A DNA stretch of 64,000 nucleotides from Cryptomeria japonica (taxonomy: Eukaryota; Streptophyta; Pinopsida; Cupressales; Cupressaceae). The first letter of the stretch is position 1, and every line of letters begins with the position of its first letter. The DNA lies in contig NC_081407.1 of assembly GCF_030272615.1 (NCBI RefSeq), positions 151,425,048 to 151,489,047 on the forward strand. Reading direction: 5' to 3'. Below the pieces are notes generated by a model. It did no database searches and had not been told where the DNA came from. It saw nothing but the letters and a program-made list of their open reading frames with translations. Position numbers and translations under genes: made by a program. This document shows positions 28,101 to 36,994 of this stretch, in pieces.

Positions 28101-29293
28101 GACCTAGATCAGAAATAACAATTCCAGCTAAACGAGAAGTTGTTCCATCTTCAACATATGTGGATCCAGAATCATTAAAAGTTTCTACATCAAAACAAGC
28201 AGAGCACAAAGAAAACTTCAAGTTTAAAGACATGGGATGTGGCGAGTATATCTCTCATGTTGATCAACTCCCACTATCTGCTAAGGTATTCAGTCGACAT
28301 GAACAATCTATAAATAATTTGCAAGGAATTGGGTGTGAAACACCTAGTGTTGTGGCTACTAAGTCTGAATGCAAATCTCCTCTAGTGGTGCAAGAATCTC
28401 TTGATATCAACAGTCCTAAGAGTGGTTCCAACGAAGAATCTATCGAGTGTATTGCCATCCCTCTTGAGAACTCACATAGCCTTACCATTTCATCCACTCA
28501 TTCCATTTCCACTTCGCTCCCAAACTTGGATCAACAAGAATTACAAAAACCCTTACTCATTGGGGATAAAAAATCAAGCGTTGAAAAGAAAAATCTGAAA
28601 GTCAAAAATAAAGAAAAATCCTTTAGTCCAAATCAAAATCAAAAGCTACTGGACTCAGCAAAAATCAAAGTCAAGGATAAAAATCCTATGAAGCAAAAAG
28701 AGAAAGAGTTGATCTCCCCTAATACCAAAATAACTGGGGGCAAAAGTTCTACAATTTCAAGTCATAAAGCATACTTGTTGATCTTAAGTCTCCATCATGC
28801 TATCCTACTTTCACTTCTTTTTGCAGTCATAAGCCTTCATAACTCATCCACTTGTTCCACACATCCATTCCCTTCTGGCGATACATCATGGACCTTTAAT
28901 GGAGCTTCCTTGAAGGAATTTGTTATCAGGGATGCCCAAACTTCTTCAGGTGACACGCATATGGGCCTGTGTAGTTCACACACTAGTAATTCTATCTCAA
29001 TTCCTTTATCAAGGAAGACAGTCACTCAAGCTACACATCATTCAGTCAAGGAACAATGTAGTTACAATCACAAAGTCAAGCCTCACACATTTGAGGTAGG
29101 TGACTTGGTTCTCAGAGAGAACCCCAAGAATCAACAAGACAGAGATAAGAAGGGCAAGTTCGAACCAAACTGGCTTGGTCCTTACATCATCACAGCGGTA
29201 TATGGATCTGGGGCATATCAGCTCTCAACTACAGAAGGTGAACCCTTGGAGGATCCTATCAACAGCATGTACCTTCGCAGGTTCTACACATAA
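25199..29293 (+). CDS. Gag-protease polyprotein with integrase tail, 1364 aa, intact
   Basis: This is a structural polyprotein of a Tat-like Ty3/gypsy element. The start MVETRLQKSRRIAKEAQE is typical of these gags. Residues ~1-320 are Asn/Gln/Pro-rich and probably disordered, with a short coiled coil near 295-315. The retrotransposon gag core spans ~320-480 (GDPKAHIRQF at 352, WFSQLPPG at 390). A CHHC zinc knuckle, CEFHKSKGHKTSNC, lies at 610-623. The retropepsin has catalytic VLIDGGAG (Asp851) and ILLGRPW near 925. Residues ~1000-1180 are charged and low-complexity. A hydrophobic stretch lies at 1192-1213. From ~1296 the sequence is the C-terminal tail of integrase (HTFEVGDLVLRENP, NWLGPYIITAVYGSGAY). 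RT, RNase H and the integrase catalytic core are missing, yet the frame is open throughout, suggesting selection or very recent origin. Confidence 0.93.
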   Translation: MVETRLQKSRRIAKEAQESANMSSYEYDNDLFYNPEHTTLPDMNVYRNNPNVESANAINNNTTHNDNVDNSSILSADIQESIMDPQFNRLVEKIMRRDRQYFLNMMAQSGAKISHDFDLSQLMESRPSQQTQSNMDQRRPNSGGNRGPNMMPESPSVLLQKPAIPHTQAQTYDTYIQRPSWRPYAQTHAQGMDQSRQVDTQGHPQNFDTRRPHVKIGGNTMENERPIEYGLYTQNRYGVPQQEVMPSAPYMPHQYRPPYGHVYDQYHPYMQQVPPQMGVTNMGYATRNQSTPKNNLEQQIRDLQKKVEDMSTSKPTYTMRDICPYPFDKSIRMPPFPPHFVTPKFDKYRGRGDPKAHIRQFFTACIEVAAEETYLMRLFPQSLGDQAMEWFSQLPPGIKSWGDLAEAFIQHFSYNIETDVSVTTLCNTKQKEGESFTTFLQRWRNLASRCSCEIPQKQMVEMFTQNVNKAIGYDLRKACLSTFKDVIEKGLATERVLIEQGVIKLFKENKEDFKGKDKPKFWNKNKNTVNDGVVDANTVRPKFFFSGSSSTNNQVNTQTTSRPRRKYTPLGEPLESVFKKLVANKVITVPDFPPYEPKVKPNWWNDDEFCEFHKSKGHKTSNCHRLKNIVQDLIDRGDIEIEGHSSNQEHEVFKEPFPKHDKGKGKVTDDQANYTRAPYNYDSTINHISMDNHISTITIKNKNPENPPQRPKIVLKGVGPSSESTSECHVTTRRGKITLLGASTKNTNLSSTKPEYDLVEQLGKTPALISILELLRISPAHKAILDKILRDTAVPTDLNVDQFQAMVGYLSIPHSLTFTKADDAFISQPHNAPLHVEAFIHKHRIKRVLIDGGAGLNICTLSTIRQLGYSDKAVNSTNKITIKAYDDEERSSKGTVTLPLRVGPVTKDVVCQVLDLDLTYNILLGRPWIHEMRAIPSTYHRCIKFPHNGVEVTVKADPNPFIYCKNLRPRSEITIPAKREVVPSSTYVDPESLKVSTSKQAEHKENFKFKDMGCGEYISHVDQLPLSAKVFSRHEQSINNLQGIGCETPSVVATKSECKSPLVVQESLDINSPKSGSNEESIECIAIPLENSHSLTISSTHSISTSLPNLDQQELQKPLLIGDKKSSVEKKNLKVKNKEKSFSPNQNQKLLDSAKIKVKDKNPMKQKEKELISPNTKITGGKSSTISSHKAYLLILSLHHAILLSLLFAVISLHNSSTCSTHPFPSGDTSWTFNGASLKEFVIRDAQTSSGDTHMGLCSSHTSNSISIPLSRKTVTQATHHSVKEQCSYNHKVKPHTFEVGDLVLRENPKNQQDRDKKGKFEPNWLGPYIITAVYGSGAYQLSTTEGEPLEDPINSMYLRRFYT

Positions 29294-29350
29294 GCTCTTC
29301 GGAACATCCTAATTCAAAAATACAAAAAAAATTATAAAACAAAAAAAATC

Positions 29351-29512
29351 GTCACTTGGTGAAAACCTGGCAAACAGGCGCCTTGTGACACAAAAAAATT
29401 GAAAAAATCGAAAAAAGTAAAGAGAAATAATTTCGTCCAACGGTGAAAACCACTTCGGTGGCGCCCTGGGCAAGTACCATTCTGAAAACTGGGTCACCAG
29501 CGCCATGCGTAG
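29351..29512 (+). other. Three two-stem hairpins just after the gag-protease stop
   Basis: Each unit has an outer stem, a left strand (T)GAAAA, an inner 4-bp stem, and a right strand CGCC. Inner stems are CCTG/CAGG (29366-29369 with 29375-29378), CCAC/GTGG (about 29450-29461) and CTGG/CCAG (about 29490-29501). Outer stems are GTCAC/GTGAC, GTCC/GGGC and CAT/ATG. Stem bases differ between units but stay complementary, while GAAAA and CG are constant. Function is unknown; an RNA element for packaging or translation is possible. Confidence 0.6.
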
Positions 29513-31040
29513 AGACATTGCTCCTCCCTCCTTCAGGATTCACTTTCATCCTTTCACTTTGCACACACTCACAACCTATTCGTTCACAATAAACTTACCC
29601 ATTCCCATCATGGCTTCTATTGATCTACCTAAGATTGGTTAGCCATCCATAACCCTCCCTTTTCATTCCCTTTCCATCCATAATAAATCGGCTCCTATCT
29701 GTGACTAAGGCAATTCCTACGTCTAGTGATGGGTGTGGAACTAAGAACATCACATGTTTTGAGGAGTACAGTTTCTTCCAGCTTCCTTCAAGTCTATCCA
29801 CGCACAATCCGCAATAAAGCAACATTTGCATCACAGATCCACAATAAAGTTCCATCTTCTCCACAATAAAGTATCAGTTTCATGGATTCAATCAGTTTCA
29901 AATGAGACACAACAACAACAATGAGCTTCAATAAATCAAATCTTTCAACAGACTCAGACAACATTATGGTTCAGTGCTATCTATCATTTTTGTGAAAGTG
30001 AACATTGTGACCACAATCAAAATAAGACTTATACAAGTGACAAGAGACACTAAACTTGAGGACTACAGTGGATGTTGGTGTCGAGTCTTGGTTTTCTTTT
30101 GATTTTATCTTTTTGGTGACATGTCTTTTAGCTTTTCCAGGATGTCTTTGATTAGAGATTCTATCTCCAGGATGTCTTTGACTAGAAAGGCGAGGATGGG
30201 GTATCGTCACCTATTTGCATTTGCTGTCTGTGGATTGTCTCTTAGTAATGCTATGACTTGTCCAAGGATATGAGGACACTGTGAGTCTAGTATGAACTGG
30301 GGCATTCCTTGTTTGTGACTATCTTATCTCCATGCAAACAGGTACAATGACTTTCTGGGCCGAACAAATGCCTCGATTGTCATAACCTATTCTGCCATAA
30401 TAAAGCTCAATGATGATAACGCACAAGAAGCTCTTTCACGTTCATATCTTCTATCTTTCATCCCCCTTTCTTGATTGACTTCCATTGTCCTTCTCGAGTC
30501 CGCGTAGCCTGCTATCACATGACTGAGTATAATGACACACCAGAAACATTTGCATTTCATATAGTTACACCTACATCACCACATATAAGCATTTCATACA
30601 TACATATAGATATCACAATTGCATCATATCCTGCATACAACACATGTTAGCACATATCACATTTTCATTATGTAAATAATCATTTGCATTATCATATTCA
30701 TTTGCATTACATACATTCACATTTGCATCATGCATCACATATACAACATAAAAGAACAAAAATATATTGCATGGCATCATATAAGCATCCATATCATAAA
30801 ACATGTATCACATAAGAACATTTCATCACATAAGGTACACATGCATATAGCTGCCACAAAAATGGATCATCTCTCATATATAATCAAAAGTGTCATGATA
30901 CAATGATGTTAAAAGAATCATATGGCTACAAAATCACCCGCAGGTGTCTACAATACAAAAATGGTACAATACTGATACATAGGGAGCCCTCTAAGGCTAT
31001 GATGAACTCCCTCCCTCGGAGCCGCCTGGCCTTGACGGAG
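29513..31040 (+). other. 3' untranslated part of the Tat-like element, no gene seen
   Basis: No protein-like frame is visible on the plus strand. 30540-30860 is a low-complexity stretch dominated by 'catttgcat' and 'acatatca' phrases. 'aggatgtctttga' is repeated at about 30139 and 30170. RT or integrase remnants are not recognisable. Confidence 0.5.
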
Positions 31041-31044
31041 TTTA

Positions 31045-31461
31045 AGCCCTAGAAGGACCCACCCCAAGATCAACTCTCCTGGCCCCTGTGTCCCCTGCAG
31101 TCACCCCTCGTGTCGTCCTATCCAGACAGAGGAACCCACTGATAACTCCTGCCAACACTGTTGGTAGTGCTAATCCTGTCCATGTCATGGTATCCCATGC
31201 CACATGTCCCACCCTCATCCCTAGTCCTGGATCCTAGAACACTCGTCTCAGTGCATCCCTATCTCCGTCTCGATCATAGGGTACTAACTCCCCATCGATC
31301 GGTATCCGTAGAATCCTATATACATCCTCCAAGGTGACTATCATCTCACCCATCGGCAAATGCAAACTACAAGTCTCTGAGTGCCATCTCTCAGCCAGTG
31401 CAGTCAGCAATCCCATGTTCACCCGAAACTCAGGCACATACAGAATGTATCTCAATCCCAT
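31045..31461 (-). pseudogene. Antisense plant-mobile-domain-like ORF
   Basis: On the strand opposite to gag, a 75-codon open frame from 31461 to 31234 reads ALAERWHSETCSLHLPMGEM then VTLEDVYRILRIPIDGE. This is the hallmark of the plant mobile domain (PMD, the MAIN/MAIL1 family): a W-H-x-E-T-x-x-F/L-H-L-P-x-G-E block followed by T-L-E-D-V and a G-x-P-x-D-G-E block. After one TAG stop at 31234-31236 the same frame continues protein-like (MRVGHVAWDTMTWTGLALPT) to about 31045. Upstream codons to ~31556 are also compatible with the frame apart from stops. PMD ORFs, and antisense ORFs between pol and the 3' LTR, are known in plant Ty3/gypsy elements. This copy is short and interrupted, so it is probably not functional. 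Confidence 0.65.
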
Positions 31462-31593
31462 AACCTCAATCGCAGCTCAGTTCTCGGCGACAACTCAGAT
31501 CGCAACCTCTGAGTCGATGGGAATCTCTCCCGTGACTCCAGCATCGGCAAGTACTCCTGCAGTCAAGCAAATCAAATCATGTCAGTCATAGTG

Positions 31594-31868
31594 GCATTCA
31601 CTGTTTATCACAAAATGCTACTCGCTATCTAAATGCACATAGCTATTTATCCTAGTGACACTCACTGTTCATCACAAAGTGTTGCTATCTATCCTAGTAG
31701 TACTCCCTGTTCATCACAAAGTACTACGTGTGTGACACTCACTGTTCATCACAAAGTGCTACTCACATTTGCACTCCCTGTTCATCACAAAGTGCTGCTC
31801 ATATTTTAGTACTCCCTGTTCATCACAAAGTACTCTATCTTGGTACTCACTGTTCATCACAAAGTACC
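31594..31868 (+). repeat. Array of seven hairpins with constant loop and changing stems
   Basis: The core CACTGTTCATCACAA or CCCTGTTCATCACAA occurs seven times (one copy has TTTATC). The bases on each side pair: GCATT/AATGC, ACACT/AGTGT, GTAGTACT/AGTACTAC, CACT/AGTG, GCACT/AGTGC, AGTACT/AGTACT, GGTACT/AGTACC. An eighth, weaker core is at about 31943. Spacing between units is irregular (about 35-64 bp). The array lies in the 3' untranslated region of the Tat-like element, a position known to be hypervariable and repeat-rich in Tat-lineage elements. Confidence 0.85.
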
Positions 31869-31879
31869 TTGATCTATCT

Positions 31880-32493
31880 TAGTCTTCCCTAGAGGACCTT
31901 CTTGAGTGTATCCTCTTAGCAGCTTATCCAATCGACAGCGTATGTTCATCACAGAACTGCCGATTTGACCTGGAAGACACAAATTCGCATTTTTGGACAC
32001 AAACACATTTTCTTGACATAAATGTGCATTTATTACATTACCTAGTATGAATTAATGACAATAATAAATGCATCAAAGTACGAGGAGGTTTTGTGGTACT
32101 CACTGGCTCTCCTGCCTCCGTTGGCCTCTAGAATCGACGAACACGGTCGAATCTGTGAACAAAAGCCATCGTTGCTGACTGTTGCTGCTCTTTTCTCGCT
32201 CTGCACTGTGATCTTCTAAGGGTGTGGATGACAATGAGGATGTATTTTCCCCCGTGTTCTATCTTATAGATTGCCCTAGCTCTCATTTCCCGAGTCAGTC
32301 TTCCTTATCCCGTGACTTTGTCACTTTATCTGATCAGTCCATTCTATCCCGTCTTTCTTATCGAGAGATTGTCTGCAATCTTTTCAGACATTTTCATCCA
32401 ATCTCTCGAGGGGGCATATAATTCCCATCTTGGGGCAACTCTGTATCAGTTCATCTTATTTTCTTTGAAACAACGCGACAAGCCGCATTGTCT
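31880..32493 (+). other. Untranslated tail before the polypurine tract
   Basis: No gene is seen. Short plus-strand frames at 32224-32536 run into the LTR and lack protein character. On the minus strand 'gtgagta' at 32103-32097 and 'cttgactgcag' ending at 31557 could act as splice sites of an antisense transcript, but joining them does not give a clean frame. Confidence 0.4.
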
Positions 32494-32508
32494 CAAAGAG
32501 GGGCAAAA
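32494..32508 (+). promoter_or_regulatory. Polypurine tract of the Tat-like element
   Basis: AAAGAGGGGCAAAA directly precedes the 3' LTR start TGTAGACAC. It is the plus-strand primer for reverse transcription. A near copy of its core, GGGGGCAAAAG, occurs inside the ORF at about 28736. Confidence 0.85.
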
Positions 32509-33291
32509 TGTAGACACTCAAAATTGTCATGTCTAATTAAATAAATATTTTATTTATTTAATTATCTAAGCCTAACTCTTCTATTAATTAAATAAATCTT
32601 TATTTATTTAATTAATTCATTTATCCTCTTCTAGCCTTATTTCTCATTTTAATAAATACATTTATTTATTTAAATTATCCCTTTCCTAAATTAAATAAAT
32701 ATTTTGTTTATTTAATTATCCTATTTCCTCTATTAATTAAATAAATCTTTATTTATTTAATTAATTCATTATCTTTTTCTACACATAACACATGTCATTC
32801 ATCTCTTAATTCATACACTACCTACCTCTTTCATTATTTTGGTATTTCTTATACCTACCCTCTAATCCTAGCCGACCTCTCTTTTTACACCTCTTAATCT
32901 TAACCCTCCATTTCTTATTGTGTCTTCTATTTAAGGAGATGCTTTCTTCATTGTCAAACCCTAATGACTAATCCTAATGACTGATTTTGGAATACTTGGC
33001 TACACTACAATTCCACTTGCAACCACATTCCATTCTTTGTTGAGCTCTTGTGCATATAAAAATCTGAGAGCAAATATATCAAGCAAGATCAATGGAGATA
33101 GGAAGAATGGAGATCAAAACCCTATTGGACACGTGATGGTATAATCTTTGTGATTTTGAGTTATTTGCATTGTCTTAGGTAATCTTCATATGTTATGGTG
33201 GATCTTTGTTGTTGTTAGGCTAGGGTTTGGTGGTTGAATTCATTTAGCCTTTCAATATTGTTATCATTGTTATCCATTTTCACCATATACA
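32509..33291 (+). repeat. 3' LTR of the Tat-like element
   Basis: A 783-bp LTR, nearly identical to 21847-22632. Differences include one 3-bp loss in a GTT run and seven single-base changes. Followed by the TSD TATTC at 33292. Confidence 0.92.
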
Positions 33292-33556
33292 TATTCAAAA
33301 ATATATTTATGAAGATTAAACAAAACAGAGCAAAATATTTCTAGTTACAACGACATTCATACTTGCAAATTAGTCAAAGAGAAACATTTATCCATAAGAT
33401 ATCATGCCTAATATTACTTCTAATAAGTAGAATATAGTAGCAAAAATGAATAAACATGCAAGTTATAAGGATGCTGCTAGACATATTAGTTCACACATAA
33501 TTAAAAGTTTTAAAACATAAATTATGATTAACAGTACAAAGATGAGCCTCTCATCA
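33292..33556 (-). repeat. 3' LTR of the Athila-like element, inner part
   Basis: This continues the LTR interrupted at 21846 and aligns with 50480-50748 ('gcaagttataaggatgctg', 'tacaaagatgagcc'). It ends TCATCA. The next bases, 33557-33570 TTTCTCCCCTTCCT, are the plus-strand image of the polypurine tract AGGAAGGGGAGAAA. Confidence 0.85.
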
Positions 33557-33570
33557 TTTCTCCCCTTCCT

Positions 33571-34439
33571 ATTTCCAATCATGTCCTCATGGTTGATATG
33601 GTAAGTACACATTCTGCCTCTCAATCCACAAAGTCAAATCTAACTTATTAAAATTATATTTCCGATATTTCTTGGGAGGTACATAACCTTTCCATCATTC
33701 AACCTCATATGTCTAGTCCTTTAAGGCTGCCCCTGCAAATTTGGTTGGTGCATTAAAGTTGTGGTACTAACATTAGAATCAATGGTGGCCTAAATCTCAT
33801 GCCGACCCATTCTATTTCTTTTTCTTTCATTATTCTTATGAAAAATCTTACTCTATTCAAACTCCAAGTGATGTTTGTGGGAGAAATAGGTTGTCTTCTC
33901 CTCAATGGAATTGGAATAGTGTTAAACATGGCTCTTGTTGCTTGCAATACTTTATAAGGGAGTTGGTCTTGAACATATTTAAATGCCCTAATACTTTCCT
34001 CTAGGTTTCTGGAATATGTGGGTTGCACTTACTATAACTGTGAAATTGAAACAAATTTAGAGTGAAATGCTAAGGAATTAGGCGTTTTATCCCTAATAGG
34101 AAGGCCTAGTTTGTATGTGCTTCCCTGTACTGATCCAACTATTTTTCCCAGTCTACTTGATTTTGCAACAAGGATACAAAAGCTCTGACTTGAACATCAC
34201 CAACATAGATATTCAAGAAGGATTGATAATAATAGCCTATCAAAAATCCCTGCAAGAAAAATTCACACATTTAATTCTGGTATATGGGATGACTTTTGTA
34301 AAATTCTTCAAGGAAATCATAATCACCTGCATAGTCTATTTTTCTATCCAAAACCAACTGATTTATTTTCTATTTAAGGAATTTTTCACGTAGAAACCAA
34401 GAGGTTTTCTCATGGATAATAGAGCAGATGAAAGTTCTG
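33571..34439 (-). other. 3' region of the Athila-like element after the extra ORF
   Basis: A minus-strand frame at 34028-33753 (SRNLEESIRAFKYVQDQLPY and on) looks protein-like and may be the broken C-terminal end of the extra ORF. No known domain is recognised. Confidence 0.4.
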
Positions 34440-36264
34440 CAATCTGCTCTATCTGTTGAGCTGCTTTACCAAAGTCTGTTCTTTTTCTTCTTCCAGTTGT
34501 TTTGTTAGTTCCAAATTTTCTTGCTTCAATTTATCAATAACCAAGGAAAGTTCCCATGGAAGGGAAAAGGAGGTTAATGCTCCTTGAGTGGATTTTGATG
34601 GTTTTTGATTCCTTATTTGAAGTTCATTTATTGCCAATTTTCCCTTCAATTTTTTTGATTTCCTCATTGTTTTGTAACAATTGTGCAGTTGTTTGGTTCA
34701 AAGCTTCCTCAATTTGTTCCACAACCTTTTCCAATTTTCTTCTTTTTCTTGAGAAACTTTTTGTGCTATTTCATTCCTCAGAATAGCTTTTCTAATTTAT
34801 TCTTCTTTTTGTCTCAACATTTCTTCTATAAAACTTATTTTCTTTTGTGCATTAAAGAGTTTTGTTTCTAGACGAGACATCATCATGACTTTTATCAATT
34901 CAGCATCCTCCCCCTCGCTTCCTTTATCTACAGTCTATGCAATTTCTTTTCCTTCTCTTCTGAAAAATTGTGAAGGAGACAGAGGCATTTGAGGTTCAAA
35001 ATTATGAGGAGGAGAAGAGTAAATTTGAGCAACCTCAAATTCTTCAAGAGCTTCTAAAATTTTTGTATCTGCCCCAGAGTGTGTAGAAGAACGAGGAGAC
35101 TGCTATGCTTGTTCATCATCAAGAGAAATTATTTGAGGAGGCAATTGTTCAAGAACTTTATTATCAATTTCTGGTTCTTTTAATGACAAATTATCAACAC
35201 TTGGTTGACCAGGTCTAGTGGAGATAGCAGGGTCCATATTAGTAACATGATCGTAGGCAGGAGGGTTTGATAGAGAAGGGTCATTATTCACAGCAACAAG
35301 ACTCTATTCTTCCTCAAGGTTTACTAAAGAGGGGTCATCAGGAGCCTTATGGGTGTCAAAAGGAGGACTATGTTCACCATTATTTGTTTGTTGAGAATCC
35401 TTTTGAAAAGATCTATGGGTAACTCTAGTTACTTTAGGCTCCTCACTTTGAAATTTTCCCTTTTTATGTAATGGGACCTCTTCCATAATTTGAATATTCC
35501 CGGATGCCCTTTTTACCCCTTTCTAGGAGGGTTCCCCTTTTTCTATCTTTGAACTTTTTAACATTGACCCTTTCTTGGCTCTATTAATAGGCGAGGACAT
35601 AAATTCAAGCCATTTTTCTTTTCCCACTTCCTTCTTTAGAAATTGATGTTTAACAATAATATGAATTAAACTAGGGTATTTGATATGTCCATCTTTCTCT
35701 TTTACCCTAGCTACCATAGAAGAAATTTGTGAAAATAGAAAGGACAAAAGATTTACCTGAGCTTCAAGTCTGGTATTTTCATACCTCGGGTGAATCAACA
35801 GTTGCATGCCTAGGCCCAACATTGTACCATACTTCCCTTCACAAGTAAAAAACTTCTTGAGCTAGAGGACTACAGTTTTCCATGGTTCGTCCCAACTACT
35901 TCTATTTATACCTTTTGTACTTCCCTTGTGCACTTGTAAAACAAGCTTTCTCTCATTCCATTGATGGAAGGAATCAATCACCTCATCAAATATGCCCTTT
36001 GTTTATCAGCTCCCCTTCTGCAGGAATTCCTAAAATTTCACTTATAACCTGTAGAGTGACTTTAATTATTTCACCCCCTACTTTGGTAACATTGATATGA
36101 TTTTTTTTCACAAATTCCTCCATAATTTTAGGCGCATATCCATCATACATTTGAATGAATCTCAGCCATCTCACTTCTTGCAACAATATTTCTGTTTCTG
36201 GCTCGAGGCTAAAATTCTCAAGTTCCACAATTTTCTTATTTCCCATTTTCTCAGAACTCTGCAC
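34440..36264 (-). pseudogene. Extra ORF downstream of integrase (env-like position)
   Basis: A minus-strand frame runs about 600 codons, in the same sense as pol, interrupted by a handful of stops. It begins at 36264 or 36246 (MGNKKIVELENFSLEPETEI). The N-terminal part (36246-35986) has RWLRFIQMYDGYAPKIMEEF followed by a V/I-rich strand and EILGIPAEGEL. This resembles the 'putative plant transposon protein' domain found in Athila-type and other plant elements. 35822-35523 continues with HPRYENTRLEAQ and FLFSQISSM. The middle (35486-35103) is Pro/Ser/Asp-rich and disordered. The end (34667-34449) is a Lys/Glu/Gln-rich coiled coil (KLKQENLELTKQLEEEKEQ). I see no convincing signal peptide or membrane anchor, so an envelope function is not supported. 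Domain assignment is by pattern only. Confidence 0.55.
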
Positions 36265-36994
36265 TTCTCAATTCTATCCTTGAACTTAGCTTTCAAAATA
36301 ATAAATTAAATGAAATAATTTCCAAATATTGAATAAAAATTATTCTGTAATGATCATTAGTTGCATACACACATGTTTCATAAATTTCATAATAAACTAG
36401 ACGATCTGCCCACCATCATCATATACTTTGGTTTCAGATTTGTTGAGTTGGCATTGGTCGAGTATGTGTGATTATCACTATAATCATTACTTTTTAGATT
36501 TTGAAATGACAACTGACATCAATACAATCTATCTCAAATTATTTCATCTTTTAAACCTTTACTTTTAATAATACGTTATTAATAAGCTAGTGAAAACTTA
36601 ATACAAACAAAATTTATCATTTCTACATTATATCTACAAAATAAAAAAAACAATACTTCACAAATAATACTTATGATAAATGTCTACCTTTTAATCACTT
36701 AATACATATTGGTCAGGAGCCATCATGCAAAATTGATCATCTTGCTACTAAAAAGAAGTAGTGTGTTGATCAGGAGCTATCAGGAGTGCGAATATCAACA
36801 TGTCATGATGACAAGTTAATGAGAGATTATTCAGAGCTTCTTCTACATGTACCAATAAAACATTAAACAAAAGAATTTTTTATTAGGAAATTGTCAGGAG
36901 CAAGAGTGATACTGATTCGACAAAGACTTATTCTTGGTCTTTGAAAGCCATTAGGAGCTATCAGGAGCCATCAAGAGCAAATTGGAGTTGATTA
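36265..36994 (-). other. Spacer between integrase and extra ORF, with ATCAGGAGC repeats
   Basis: Non-coding and AT-rich. At 36712-36980 the phrase TCAGGAGC (variants TTAGGAGC, TCAAGAGC) recurs about eight times, sometimes as the pair 'aggagctatcaggagc'. No gene is seen. Confidence 0.5.

Larger units (their letters stand above)
21847..33291 (+). mobile_element. Young Tat-like non-autonomous retrotransposon
   Basis: This is an 11.4-kb plus-strand LTR element with TSD TATTC (21842-21846 and 33292-33296). The LTRs are 21847-22632 and 32509-33291; I count 7 substitutions and one 3-bp indel between them (about 0.9%). Internal order: primer-binding site, long repeat-rich leader, one 1364-codon gag-protease ORF ending in an integrase tail, structured 3' region with two hairpin arrays, an antisense plant-mobile-domain ORF, polypurine tract. 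RT, RNase H and the integrase core are absent, so it needs a helper. The low LTR divergence means recent movement; an age near 2 million years would follow from a slow conifer substitution rate, which is an assumption. Confidence 0.92.

Noticed and set aside
30613-30804. Minus-strand ORF rich in Asn, Met and Tyr
   Set aside because: Translation of a low-complexity 'cattt/gcat' stretch, not a gene.
31594-31868. CRISPR-like array (seven repeats with variable spacers)
   Set aside because: Plant nuclear context, short units, irregular spacing, no leader or cas genes. The variable parts are the paired arms, so a hairpin array explains it better.
34440-36264. Calling the extra ORF an envelope gene
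   Set aside because: Position fits, but I see no signal peptide, fusion peptide or membrane anchor, and the end is a soluble coiled coil.
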